Source: Solirubrobacter pauli | GTDB taxonomy: Bacteria > Actinomycetota > Thermoleophilia > Solirubrobacterales > Solirubrobacteraceae | Direction: 5' to 3' | DNA length: 64,000 nucleotides | NCBI RefSeq assembly: GCF_003633755.1 | Contig: NZ_RBIL01000002.1 | Location: 62,001 to 126,000, forward strand | In this document: piece by piece, positions 48,657 through 57,057 of the stretch | How the letters are laid out: each line of letters opens with the position of its first letter | How positions within the stretch are numbered: position 1 is the stretch's first letter | The notes under the pieces: generated by a model | Told to the model about the DNA's origin: nothing | Databases searched by the model: none | What the model saw: only the letters and a program-made list of their open reading frames with translations | Made by a program: the position numbers and the translations under genes

Positions 48657-49615
48657 CGGGTGCCGCGCTTGCGCGCGTACATCGCCTGGTCGGCGCGGGC
48701 GAGAGCGGCGCGGACGTCGTCGCCCGGCTCGGCCAGGGCGGCGCCGACGCTCGCGCGCAGCGGTCGGCGCTCGCCGCCGTACGCGGCGGGCTCGGCCAGG
48801 GCGGCTTCGATGCGGGCCACGAGGACCGCCTCGCCGTCGGAGTCCGGCACGAGCTCGGCGACGACCACGAACTCGTCGCCGCCGAGGCGGGCGACGGTGT
48901 CCTCGGCGCGGGTGGCGGTCTGGAGGCGATCGGCGACCAGCTTGAGCACGACGTCGCCGGTGTCGTGGCCGAGGGTGTCGTTGATGGCCTTGAAGCCGTC
49001 GAGGTCGACGACGACCACGAGCACGTCGCAGCCACGGCGCAGGCGGCGGGCGAAGGCGTGGGCGAGGCGGTCGTCGAGCATGGTCCGGTTGAGCACGCCC
49101 GTCAGCGGGTCGTGGGCGGCGGCGTGGCCGAGCTCGGACGCGACCTGGCGCAGCTCGAGCAGCGTCGCGACGTGCTCGGCGAGGTCCTCCAGCCGGCGGA
49201 GGTGCTCGTCGTCCAGCTCACGCGGCTCGGTGTCCCACACGCACAGCGAGCCGACCACGGTGCCGTCGGCGGCGCGCACCGGCGTGGACGCGTAGAAGCG
49301 CACGGGCGAGTCGCCGCGCACGAACGAGGAGTACGAGAACCGGGCGTCCAGCGTCGCGTCCTCGCACACGATCCGCTGCTCGCCGTCGACGACGAGCGTG
49401 CACATGGCGTCCTCGCGCGGGTGCGGGCCGAGCGGCGCGCCGGTCGCGGCCACGCGGTGCTGGGCCTCGTCGTCGATCAGGTGGACGGCCGCCGCGCCGC
49501 CACCGGCCACGAAGCTCGCGACCCGCGTGAGCCCGGTGAGCGCCGGATCACCGGCACGGTCGAGCGCGTGCAGACGCTGGAGCGCGCTCAGGCGGCGTGT
49601 GGCGGCGGACGTCAT
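48653..49615 (-). CDS. GAF-GGDEF diguanylate cyclase
   Basis: A 320-residue cytoplasmic signalling enzyme that makes cyclic di-GMP from GTP. The N-terminal GAF domain (about 20-155) contains PLGPHPREDAMCTLVVDGEQRIVCEDATLDARF and STPVRAADGTVVGSLCVWD. The GGDEF domain (about 170-320) has DPLTGVLNRTMLDDRL, VVDLDGFKAINDTLGHDTGD and the active-site ARLGGDEFVVV. RxxD is not visible upstream of the active site, so product inhibition may be absent. ATG 49615 is the start. Confidence 0.92.
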   Translation of the reverse strand: MTSAATRRLSALQRLHALDRAGDPALTGLTRVASFVAGGGAAAVHLIDDEAQHRVAATGAPLGPHPREDAMCTLVVDGEQRIVCEDATLDARFSYSSFVRGDSPVRFYASTPVRAADGTVVGSLCVWDTEPRELDDEHLRRLEDLAEHVATLLELRQVASELGHAAAHDPLTGVLNRTMLDDRLAHAFARRLRRGCDVLVVVVDLDGFKAINDTLGHDTGDVVLKLVADRLQTATRAEDTVARLGGDEFVVVAELVPDSDGEAVLVARIEAALAEPAAYGGERRPLRASVGAALAEPGDDVRAALARADQAMYARKRGTR

Positions 49616-49659
49616 ACAACGATGGTGTTCGACCGATCGGCGGCGAGATTGAGATCTTG

Positions 49660-49947
49660 TCACCCCAGCAGGGCAGCCGTGCCGGCCGCCGCCAGCGCGA
49701 CGATCAGCAGCGGCGTCCGGCGCCAGATCAGCACCGCCGCGACCAGCAGCGCCGCGGCCCGCTCGTCGACGACGAGCGCCTTGTCGGCGCCGAACGTCTG
49801 AACCGCGATCAGGCCCGCGATGACCGGCACCACGAGCACGTCGAGGCGCCCGCTCGCGAGCGTCCCGCCCCGGCTCGACGCGAACGCGCCCGCCGCCTTC
49901 AGCGCGTACGCGGCCGCGCACAGCGCCAGCACCGCCGTCCAGCTCAC
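49660..49947 (-). CDS. azlD: AzlD-family branched-chain amino acid export subunit
   Basis: A 95-residue membrane protein with three hydrophobic segments, the partner of AzlC. It begins WTAVLALCAAAYALKAAGAF and contains DVLVVPVIAGLIAVQTF and RTPLLIVALAAAGTAALL. Starts at GTG 49947, whose GTGA overlaps the azlC stop. The pair exports branched-chain amino acids or analogues; in B. subtilis the operon also includes an Lrp regulator, as here. Confidence 0.88.
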   Translation of the reverse strand: MSWTAVLALCAAAYALKAAGAFASSRGGTLASGRLDVLVVPVIAGLIAVQTFGADKALVVDERAAALLVAAVLIWRRTPLLIVALAAAGTAALLG

Positions 49948-50609
49948 GCGAGCACCTTCGCCCGGCGCTTGACCAGCAACGGCAGCGCCGCCAGCGCGGA
50001 CGCCATGACCGGCACGCCCGCGGGCGCGGCCGGCACGAGCAGCAGCGCGATCCCCGCGCCCGCCAGCGCCGCCGCCAGCACCTCGCGCGAGCGCACCTGC
50101 GGCACGAGCAGCGCGAGGAAGACGGCCGGGAAGATCGCGTGCAACCCGTACGTCTCGGGTGCGCCGAGGACGCCGCCCGCCAACGCGCCGGCGAGCGTGC
50201 CGAGGTTCCAGCAGGCGAAGATCGCGAGCGCCGTCAGCAGGAACCCGCGCCGGCGCTCCGCCGGCTCCTCCTGGGCGAGCGCCATCGCGGTCGACTCGTC
50301 GATCACCAGGTGCGCGTCGAGCGCGCGCCGCCAGCCCGCGCGGCGCAGCACCGACCCGAGCGACAGCGCGTAGATGCCGTTGCGCGCCGCGAGCAGGATC
50401 GCCGGCGGCAGCGCCGCGGCCGCGCTCCCGCCCGCCCCGATCACCGACACGAACATGAACTGCGACGCGCCGGTGAACGCGACGAGCGACATCACGCACG
50501 TCTGCGCGACGCTGAACCCCGCCGCGACCGACAGCACGCCGAACGACACGGCGTACACGCCGGTGGCGAGGCCGATGGACAGGGCGTCCCGGAACAGCCG
50601 ATCGAACAT
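49944..50609 (-). CDS. azlC: AzlC-family branched-chain amino acid exporter
   Basis: A 221-residue membrane permease. Family stretches are GVYAVSFGVLSVAAGFSVAQTCVMSLVAFTGASQFMFVSVIGAGGS and AARNGIYALSLGSVLRR; the cytoplasmic loop is LVIDESTAMALAQEEP. ATG 50609 is chosen because upstream codons are non-hydrophobic. Coupled to azlD and divergent from an Lrp/AsnC gene. Confidence 0.9.
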   Translation of the reverse strand: MFDRLFRDALSIGLATGVYAVSFGVLSVAAGFSVAQTCVMSLVAFTGASQFMFVSVIGAGGSAAAALPPAILLAARNGIYALSLGSVLRRAGWRRALDAHLVIDESTAMALAQEEPAERRRGFLLTALAIFACWNLGTLAGALAGGVLGAPETYGLHAIFPAVFLALLVPQVRSREVLAAALAGAGIALLLVPAAPAGVPVMASALAALPLLVKRRAKVLA

Positions 50610-50652
50610 CGCCTGACATTCTCGCGCGTCGAACTGGCGAATCGGCGCGAAT

Positions 50653-50666
50653 CTGCGGCGTCGCAG
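50653..50666. promoter_or_regulatory. Palindrome between azlC and the Lrp gene
   Basis: CTGCG-GCGT-CGCAG is a 5-bp-arm inverted repeat in the 81-base divergent intergenic region. Two direct copies of GCGAATC lie just before it. It may belong to the Lrp-binding region, but Lrp sites are degenerate, so this is tentative. Confidence 0.3.
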
Positions 50667-50690
50667 CGCCCAACCTGACAAGATCAGAGC

Positions 50691-51122
50691 GTGGATCGCA
50701 CCGATCGCGCAATTCTGGACCACCTCCGACGCGACTCGTCCGTGGCGAACGTCGACCTCGCCGACCGCGTGAGCCTGTCGCCCTCGTCGTGCCTGCGCCG
50801 CGTCCGCGCCCTGGAACGCGACGGGGTGATCCGCGGCTACCACGCCGACGTCGACCCCGCCGCGCTGGGCCGCGGCTTCGAGGTCGAGGTGATGATCGAG
50901 CTCACGCTCAAGGATCGTGCGACGGTCGAGACGATCGAGGAGCGGATCGCCGGCATGGACGAGGTCGTCGAGTGCCGGCGGCTGTTCGGCGTGCCGGACT
51001 ACCTGATGCGCGTCGCGGTCGCCGACGTCGAGGCCTACGAGGCGTTCTACATGAGCGAGCTGGCCGAGCTGCCCGGCATCGGCCGCGTGTCCTCCCAGTT
51101 CACGATGAAGCAGGTCAAGTGA
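50691..51122 (+). CDS. Lrp/AsnC-family transcriptional regulator
   Basis: A 143-residue regulator. The helix-turn-helix is ILDHLRRDSSVANVDLADRVSLSPSSCLRRVRALERDGVI. The RAM ligand domain ends with LMRVAVADVEAYEAFYMSEL and GIGRVSSQFTMKQVK. Divergent from azlCD, which it probably controls in response to an amino acid. The GTG 50691 start is in family register. Its stop overlaps the GNAT gene start as GTGA. Confidence 0.93.
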   Translation: MDRTDRAILDHLRRDSSVANVDLADRVSLSPSSCLRRVRALERDGVIRGYHADVDPAALGRGFEVEVMIELTLKDRATVETIEERIAGMDEVVECRRLFGVPDYLMRVAVADVEAYEAFYMSELAELPGIGRVSSQFTMKQVK

Positions 51123-51523
51123 TCCGCCCGCTCACCGACGACGAGCGCGACGCCGCCGTCACGCTCTGGCGGACGTGCGGGCTGACCCGGCCGTGGAACG
51201 ACCCGCACGCCGACTTCGACCGCGCCCTCGCCGGCCCCGGCTCCACTGTGCTCGGCCACTTCGAGGACGGCGCGCTCGCCGGCACGGCGATGGTCGGCCA
51301 CGACGGTCACCGCGGCTGGGTCTACTACCTGGCCGTCGACCCGCGGGATCGCGGCCGGCAGCTCGGTCGCGCGCTGATGGCCGCGTGCGAGGCGTGGCTC
51401 GCCGAGCGCGGCGCGCCCAAGCTCAACGTGATGGTGCGCGGCGACAACGCCGCCGCCCGCGGGTTCTACGAGGCGCTCGGCTACACGCTCGACGACGTCG
51501 TCGTCTACGGCCGCCGCTTCTAG
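51119..51523 (+). CDS. GNAT N-acetyltransferase
   Basis: A 134-residue acetyl-CoA-dependent transferase of the YpeA-like group. Its acetyl-CoA loop is VDPRDRGRQLGRALM (motif A, Q/RxxGxG/A) and the C-terminal strand is LNVMVRGDNAAARGFYEALGY. Acceptor unknown; YpeA-like members often act on amino-acid-like compounds, which would fit coupling to the Lrp regulator. GTG 51119 overlaps the lrp stop. Confidence 0.9.
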   Translation: MIRPLTDDERDAAVTLWRTCGLTRPWNDPHADFDRALAGPGSTVLGHFEDGALAGTAMVGHDGHRGWVYYLAVDPRDRGRQLGRALMAACEAWLAERGAPKLNVMVRGDNAAARGFYEALGYTLDDVVVYGRRF

Positions 51524-51873
51524 CGCAGTGCGGCGGTGACGTCGCGGTGCACGAGCACGACCGCCGGCTCCTCCTGCAGCACCTGCAGGTAGCGACGCCC
51601 GAAGCCGCCCTCGGGGTCCGGCTCGAGCAGCAGGGCGCGCAGCTGCTCGGTCGCGCGCTCCGCGGCCGCCTCGTCGCCGTCGTGGTGGGCGGCGTCCAAC
51701 GCCGCGATCGGGCCGAACAGCTCGGTGATCCAGCTGAAGCGCAGGTCCTCGGTGGCGGCCTGCAGCAGCTCGGCCGCGCTCATCCGGCCGCTGATGCGCT
51801 CGACCTGGCGGCGCTGGTGGTCGAGGAGCAGGCGGTGGAGCTCGAGCAGGGAGCGGCGGAGATCGGCAGTCAC
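51520..51873 (-). CDS. Helical hypothetical protein
   Basis: Not recognised. The 117-residue soluble product is almost all helix: SLLELHRLLLDHQRRQVERI, then ELLQAATEDLRFSWITELFGP, and ends AVVLVHRDVTAALR. No catalytic motif is visible. It lies five bases downstream of the TetR stop on the same strand and is probably co-transcribed with it. Its stop overlaps the convergent GNAT stop by four bases. Confidence 0.6.
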   Translation of the reverse strand: MTADLRRSLLELHRLLLDHQRRQVERISGRMSAAELLQAATEDLRFSWITELFGPIAALDAAHHDGDEAAAERATEQLRALLLEPDPEGGFGRRYLQVLQEEPAVVLVHRDVTAALR

Positions 51874-51878
51874 GGGTC

Positions 51879-52436
51879 TTAGGGTCGCAGCCCGCGCAGG
51901 ACGACGCCGATGTGGCGCTCGGCGACGGCCTCCGGCACGCCCGGGCGCGTGGCCACGGCACCGATCATCCGCAGGGCGAGGAGCACGTCCTCGGCGCCGA
52001 AGTCGGGGCGCAGCTCACCGTCGGCGTGCGCGCGCTCGACGATCGGCGCGACGATCGCGATCGCCGGCTCGCGCAGTCGTGAGAGCGCGGGCGCGCTGGC
52101 GGGGTCGCGTGCGAGCGCGTCGACGAGGCCGTGGTGCGCGCGCTGCTCGCGCACCGCCGCGTGGACGAAGGTGGCGAGCGCCGGCGCGTCGCTCGCCAGC
52201 GCCGCGTCCCGCGCGGCCTCGACGGGCGCGAGGATCGTGTCCAGCACGGCCGCGACGAGGTCGTCCTTGGTCGGGAAGTGGCGGTAGAGGGTCGCCACGT
52301 TCACGCCCGCGTCGACCGCGATCACGTTCACGCTCGCACCCAGGCCCTCCTCCTTGAAGGCGGCCGCGGCGGCGTCGAGCAGCCGCTCCCGGTTGCGGGC
52401 GGCGTCGCGGCGGCGCGGGGCGGGGGACACGGTCAC
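51879..52436 (-). CDS. TetR-family repressor of the DHA2 transporter
   Basis: A 185-residue TetR regulator: LGASVNVIAVDAGVNVATLYRHFPTKDDL is the DNA-binding helix-turn-helix. The ligand domain (REQRAHHGLVDALA and following) resembles the SbtR-like class. GTG 52436 is the start. Divergent from the DHA2 MFS gene with AGT-N4-ACT operators between. It probably represses the transporter until drug binds. Confidence 0.9.
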   Translation of the reverse strand: MTVSPAPRRRDAARNRERLLDAAAAAFKEEGLGASVNVIAVDAGVNVATLYRHFPTKDDLVAAVLDTILAPVEAARDAALASDAPALATFVHAAVREQRAHHGLVDALARDPASAPALSRLREPAIAIVAPIVERAHADGELRPDFGAEDVLLALRMIGAVATRPGVPEAVAERHIGVVLRGLRP

Positions 52437-52445
52437 CGACGATAC

Positions 52446-52506
52446 CGAAGTCGTGACTGCGCTTCGTGCTACCTTGCCCTCCGCCAGTACCGCAGTCGCT
52501 ACTTCG
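52446..52506. promoter_or_regulatory. Inverted pair of TetR operators
   Basis: CGAAGTCGTGACTGCG (52446-52461) and CGCAGTCGCTACTTCG (52491-52506) are the same 16-base element in opposite orientation with two differences. Each has AGT-N4-ACT at its core (the first is the perfect AGTC-GT-GACT). The centres are 45 bases apart, and the second ends 13 bases before the MFS ATG. Confidence 0.7.
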
Positions 52507-52519
52507 CAAGAGGGTCTCC

Positions 52520-53932
52520 ATGGAACAAGCGCACATCCGCCAGGCGCCCGGGCGCACGCTGGTCATCCTCGGGGTGGGCACGCTCGCGTTCGTGCTCGCG
52601 CAGACGACGGTCATCCCGGCGCTCGGCGAGATGCAGTCCGAGCTCGGCGCGTCCGCGAGCGGGATCGCGTGGATGGTCACCGCGTACCTGCTCGTCGCCT
52701 CGATCGCGACGCCGATCTTCGGCAAGCTCGGCGACATGTTCGGCAAGGAGCGCTTCCTGGCGATCTCCCTGACGCTGTTCGCGGTCGGCTCGGTCGTCTG
52801 CGCGTTCGCCGACTCGCTCGGGCTGATGATCGTCGGCCGCGGTCTCCAGGGCCTCGGCGGCGGCGTCCTCCCGCTCTCCTTCGGGATCATCCGCGACGAG
52901 TTCCCGGCCAACAAGGTGCCGACCGCGATCGCGCTGCTCGGCGCGATCTCCGCGATCGGCTCCGGCATCGGCCTCCCGCTCGGCGGCGTGCTCGTCGACG
53001 GTCCCGGCTACCACTGGATCTTCATCGTCGCCGCGGCCATGGGCGTCCTCGCCACGATCACGACGATCAAGTTCGTGCCGGAGTCGCCGATCCGCACCCC
53101 GGGCCGCGTGGACTACGTCGGCGCCGGCATCCTCGGCGTCGGCCTCACAGCGCTGCTGATCGCGATCTCCCGCGGCGCGGAGTGGGGTTGGGGCTCGGCG
53201 CAGACGCTCGGCCTGATCGCCGCCGGCCTCGTCGTGCTCGTGGCGTTCGGCGTCTTCGAGGCGCGCCACAAGGCGCCGCTCGTCAACATGAAGACGCTCG
53301 CCCGGCGTCCCGTGCTGACGACGAACATCTCGACCTTCCTGATCGGCTCGGCGATGATCGCCACCTTCGTGCTGGTCCCGCAGCTCGCGCAGCTGCCGGA
53401 CGGCGGCGAAGGCGCGGGCTTCGGCCTCTCCGCCACGCAGGCGGGTCTGCTGCTCGCCCCGGGCAGCCTCCTCTCGCTGCTGATCGCGCCGTTCGTCGGC
53501 AAGGCGGGGGAGCGCTTCGGCTCCAAGCCGCCGTTCTTCGTCGGCTGCCTCGTCGTCGGCGCCGCGCTGGCCGGCATGGCGTTCGCCCACGGCTCGCCGG
53601 CGATGGTGATCGTCTGGTCCGCGCTGATGTTCGCCGGTGTCGGCATCGCCTTCGCCTCGATCCCGAACCTGATCGTCAACGCCGTCGACGCGAAGGAGAC
53701 CGGTGAGGCGATCGGCGTGAACACGATCATCCGCAACGTCGGCTCGGCCGTCGGCGCCCAGATCGCGGGCGTGATCATCGCCTCGCACGTGATCGCCACG
53801 GGCGTCGAGGACTCCGGCTTCACGCTCGCGTTCGTGCTCAGCGCGGTCGGCGCGCTGGTCGCCGCGGCGTCGGTGCTGCTCATCCCCGGCCGCCGCGGCG
53901 CGGTGCTCACACCAGCTTCTTCGCCTCGTTGA
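52520..53932 (+). CDS. DHA2-family (14-TM) multidrug MFS transporter
   Basis: A 470-residue proton-driven exporter. Motif A is GKLGDMFGKERFLAISL, motif C-like is GAISAIGSGIGLPLGGVLVDGPGYHW, and it has about 14 hydrophobic segments. ATG 52520 has AGAGGG a few bases upstream and follows the second TetR operator. Substrates of this family include antibiotics and quaternary amines, and the specific one is not evident. Its 3' end overlaps the convergent Nramp-like gene by 26 bases. Confidence 0.92.
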   Translation: MEQAHIRQAPGRTLVILGVGTLAFVLAQTTVIPALGEMQSELGASASGIAWMVTAYLLVASIATPIFGKLGDMFGKERFLAISLTLFAVGSVVCAFADSLGLMIVGRGLQGLGGGVLPLSFGIIRDEFPANKVPTAIALLGAISAIGSGIGLPLGGVLVDGPGYHWIFIVAAAMGVLATITTIKFVPESPIRTPGRVDYVGAGILGVGLTALLIAISRGAEWGWGSAQTLGLIAAGLVVLVAFGVFEARHKAPLVNMKTLARRPVLTTNISTFLIGSAMIATFVLVPQLAQLPDGGEGAGFGLSATQAGLLLAPGSLLSLLIAPFVGKAGERFGSKPPFFVGCLVVGAALAGMAFAHGSPAMVIVWSALMFAGVGIAFASIPNLIVNAVDAKETGEAIGVNTIIRNVGSAVGAQIAGVIIASHVIATGVEDSGFTLAFVLSAVGALVAAASVLLIPGRRGAVLTPASSPR

Positions 53933-55337
53933 CGGCGACGATGATCGTGCACGTGCCGAGCAGCAGCACGGACGCGATCAGGATCACGCGCCGGTAGCCG
54001 GCGAGCTGGATGGCCTTCGGCAGGTAGCGCCGGTTGGTGATCAGCAGCAGGACCGTGTAGACGGTCATGATCGCGCCGCCCATCACGGTCGAGATCGTCA
54101 GCAGCACGAGCGGCTGGTCGAAGCCCAGCAGCAGGATCAGCGAGCCGAACGTGATCATCGTCCAGACGACCGCGAAGTACAGGCGCGACTCGGTCCGGCG
54201 CGAGTCGCGCGTGTGCAGCACGTCCGCCACGAGCCGGGACACGTAGTCGACGATCCCGAGCGCGGCCGCGAACAGCGAGATCGCGCCGACCGCGAGGAAC
54301 ATGGTCCCGAACCACTCGCCGACCGCGCCGTCGAGGACGGACGCCTCGAGCGCGATGAAGTCGAACCCGCTCGACTCCGGCAGGTCCGGGTTCTGGAAGA
54401 CGGTCGAGTAGGCGAGCAGCGAGAAGACGCAGATCGTGATCGTCGCGACGCACGCGAACGAGACGAACTGCTCGAGGTTCGCGCGCTTCCACCACGTGTT
54501 CCAGCGGCGCAGGTTCGCCTCGTCGGTGGGGAACGAGAGGCGGTCCGCGTCCGGCGCCGCCTCCTCCTGACCGGTGATCGGGGAGACGATCCGCGGCACG
54601 TACTCGCCCATGCCGAAGCCCTTGTCGCGGATCCAGTTGCTCTGGACGAGGTTGTTCGCACCGCCTGCGCCGGCGGCGGCGAGCGCGCCGACGAGGATCG
54701 CCAGCTGGATCTCGCCCGGGAACGTGCCGAAGCTCGTCACGACCGCCGTCGAGTCCTCGAAGGCGGTCGCCTTGATGGCCGCGAAGACGGCGATGACCAT
54801 GAACGCCAGGATCGCGCCGACCTTGATGAACTGCAGCTTCTCGACCGTGGTGTAGACGACCGGCGAGACCGTGAGGATGGCGCCGATCACGAGCAGCACG
54901 CCGATCGCGATCAGGTTCGGGTCGCCGCCGCCGATCGCGAAGGTGAACACGGTCGCGGCGGACGTCGCCCAGCCCGGCCACATCGTCGCCAGGATCGCGC
55001 CGGCCGCGAGGATGCCGCCCCACGGGCGCCACAGGCGCTGGAACGAGCCGATCGCCGTTTCCCCCGTCGCCAGCGTGTAGCGCTCGATCTCCATGTTGAT
55101 GAAGAACTGCACGGCGACGCCGACCACGGCCGCCCACAGGAACACGAGTCCCGCCTGGGAGGCGATGTAGGGGAAGAGGATGTACTCGCCGCTGGCGACG
55201 CCGACGCCGACGAGGATCACGCTCGGGCCGAGCAGCTTGCGCAGCGGGGGCGGCTCGGGCAGCGGTCGCTCCTCCGAGCGCTCGCCGCGCGCGAAGCGGC
55301 CCGTGGTGACGGGGTCAGGCTCCAGCACCTTCTGCAT
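53907..55337 (-). CDS. Nramp-superfamily transporter lacking canonical metal motifs
   Basis: A 476-residue membrane protein with about eleven hydrophobic helices, recognisably Nramp-like (PSVILVGVGVASGEYILFPYIASQAG as helix 1; GAGGANNLVQSNWIRDKGFGMGEYVPRI in the helix 6 region; DYVSRLVADVL later). The metal-binding DPGN of helix 1 and MPH of helix 6 are absent; GVASGEY and GGANNLVQS stand there. A large loop (about 255-290) holds EEAAPDADRLSFPTDE. It follows the dehydratase gene on the same strand, and its product may carry an organic acid or a different ion; that is inference. Confidence 0.75.
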   Translation of the reverse strand: MQKVLEPDPVTTGRFARGERSEERPLPEPPPLRKLLGPSVILVGVGVASGEYILFPYIASQAGLVFLWAAVVGVAVQFFINMEIERYTLATGETAIGSFQRLWRPWGGILAAGAILATMWPGWATSAATVFTFAIGGGDPNLIAIGVLLVIGAILTVSPVVYTTVEKLQFIKVGAILAFMVIAVFAAIKATAFEDSTAVVTSFGTFPGEIQLAILVGALAAAGAGGANNLVQSNWIRDKGFGMGEYVPRIVSPITGQEEAAPDADRLSFPTDEANLRRWNTWWKRANLEQFVSFACVATITICVFSLLAYSTVFQNPDLPESSGFDFIALEASVLDGAVGEWFGTMFLAVGAISLFAAALGIVDYVSRLVADVLHTRDSRRTESRLYFAVVWTMITFGSLILLLGFDQPLVLLTISTVMGGAIMTVYTVLLLITNRRYLPKAIQLAGYRRVILIASVLLLGTCTIIVAVNEAKKLV

Positions 55338-57057
55338 GTCTCTCTCCTCTGCGTTGCGCGGCCATGCGGACGGGTGAGTTCAGGGCGCCGTAGCCGCGGT
55401 AGCCGCCACGGCGCTCGAGGACCTCGAAGAACACGCGCCCGCCGATCGGGGCCGTGTAGAAGTGCAGGAGCTCTCCCTCGGGCGTGCGGTCGTAGAGCAC
55501 CCCGAGCTCCCGCAGCGGCGCGGTGTCGAGGTCTTCGAGCCGCGCCTCCAGGTCGTCGTAGTAGTTGTCGGGGACGCCGAGCAGCGGCACGCCGCGGGCA
55601 CGGAGAGCGCGTGCGGCGGCGAGGGCGTCGCCGGTGGCGAAGGCGACGTGCTGGAGCTCCGCCCGGTCCTGGTTCGCGAGTGCCGGGACGTTGAGCACGA
55701 CGCGCACTTCGCCGCGCGCGTAGGCGCGGCTGCGGACGAGCCCGTCGGGCGCCGCGAGCTCGGTCGCCTCGCTCGGGCGCAGGTCGAGCACCGAGCGGTA
55801 GAACAGCCCGGCCTCGTCGAACGCGTCGAACGGCTGCGCGAGCGTGATGTGGTCGATGCGCTCGATCGGGACGCCCTCGGCCGCGGCCTCGCCCGTCGGC
55901 AGGAAGTCGCCCAGCCAGTCCGTGCCGCAGAAGAAGACGGCGGTGCCGTCGGGCGCGGCCACCGCTTCCAGGTCGGCCTCGCCGCTGCCCCGCCGGCGCT
56001 CCAGCGGCGGGGCGAGCAGCGCGTGCGCGCGCTCGGCCGATGCCGCCGGGTCCTCGCTCTGGACGGCGATCGCGACCACCTCCGCCGCGTCGCCGCCGTG
56101 GTTGAGCACGACGCGAATGTCGCCGTGCTCCCACAGCTGCACCGGCTTGGAGCGGTGTGGGCCGACGTGCGCGAAGCCCATCGCGCGCAGCAGGTCCTCG
56201 ACCTCGGGCGAGTCGACGGCGATCTCCACGAACGCGAAGCCGTGCAGCGGCGCGGGTGGGGGCAGCGGCGTGCCCTCGAGCACGATCAGGCTGCGCATCG
56301 CGTCGATCGCGGTCCGGCGCGCGTCGGCCTGGCGGAAGACGTCGTTGAACACCTCCAGCGACAGCGGGCCGTCGTAGCCGGTCGCGAGCACGCGGCGCAG
56401 CAGGCCGGCGACGTCCAGCGCGCCCTGGCCGGGGAAGCAGCGGTAGTGCCGGCTCCACTGGAGGACGTCCATCGTCAGGTGCGGGGCGTCCGCGAGCTGG
56501 AGGAAGAGGATCTTCTCGCCCGGGATCCGGTCGAGCGCGTCGAGCGACGTGCCGCGGCTGAGGATGTGGAAGGAGTCCAGGCACGTGCCGAGCGCGGGAT
56601 GGTCGGCCTGCTCGACGATCCGCCACGCGTGGTCGTAGGTGCTGACGTGGTGGCCCCAGGCGAGCGCCTCGTAGGCGATCTTCAGGCCGCGCTCGTGCGC
56701 GCGCGTGGCCAGCGCGTGCAGGTGCTCGGCCGCGAGCGCGTCGTCGTCGATCGCGTCGGCGCGCACGTTCGAGCAGACGAGCATGGTCGGCGCGCCCAGC
56801 GCCTCCATCAGGTCGAACTTGGCCTCGGCGCGGCGGAAGTCCGGCTCCGGCACGGCCTCGAAGTCGCGGAACGGCTGGTACAGGTCGATGGTCAGGCCGA
56901 GCTCGCCGGCGAGCGCGCGCACCTCGGCCGGGGCGAGCGGCGCGTTGACCAGGTCGGCCTCGAACAGCTCGATCCCGTCGAAGCCGGCGGCGGACGCGGC
57001 CTCCAGCTTCTCCTCCAGCGTGCCGCTCAGGCAGACCGTGGCGATCGAGCGTCTCAT
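55315..57057 (-). CDS. quiC: Bidomain 3-dehydroshikimate dehydratase (QuiC1 type)
   Basis: Converts 3-dehydroshikimate to protocatechuate, linking shikimate or quinate to aromatic catabolism. The N-terminal half (residues 1-270) is a TIM-barrel isomerase-like domain: GFDGIELFEADL, IAYEALAWGHHVSTYDHAW, TCLDSFHILSRG and LSLEVFNDVFR contain the metal ligands (Glu, Asp, His, Glu). The C-terminal half (about 290-580) is a VOC/HPPD-like domain: IDHITLAQPFDAFDEAGLFY, ELQHVAFATGD and FYTAPIGGRVFFEVLERRGGYRGYG. The 580-residue length fits bidomain QuiC1. ATG 57057 overlaps the aroE stop by ATGA. Confidence 0.9.
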   Translation of the reverse strand: MRRSIATVCLSGTLEEKLEAASAAGFDGIELFEADLVNAPLAPAEVRALAGELGLTIDLYQPFRDFEAVPEPDFRRAEAKFDLMEALGAPTMLVCSNVRADAIDDDALAAEHLHALATRAHERGLKIAYEALAWGHHVSTYDHAWRIVEQADHPALGTCLDSFHILSRGTSLDALDRIPGEKILFLQLADAPHLTMDVLQWSRHYRCFPGQGALDVAGLLRRVLATGYDGPLSLEVFNDVFRQADARRTAIDAMRSLIVLEGTPLPPPAPLHGFAFVEIAVDSPEVEDLLRAMGFAHVGPHRSKPVQLWEHGDIRVVLNHGGDAAEVVAIAVQSEDPAASAERAHALLAPPLERRRGSGEADLEAVAAPDGTAVFFCGTDWLGDFLPTGEAAAEGVPIERIDHITLAQPFDAFDEAGLFYRSVLDLRPSEATELAAPDGLVRSRAYARGEVRVVLNVPALANQDRAELQHVAFATGDALAAARALRARGVPLLGVPDNYYDDLEARLEDLDTAPLRELGVLYDRTPEGELLHFYTAPIGGRVFFEVLERRGGYRGYGALNSPVRMAAQRRGERHAEGAGA

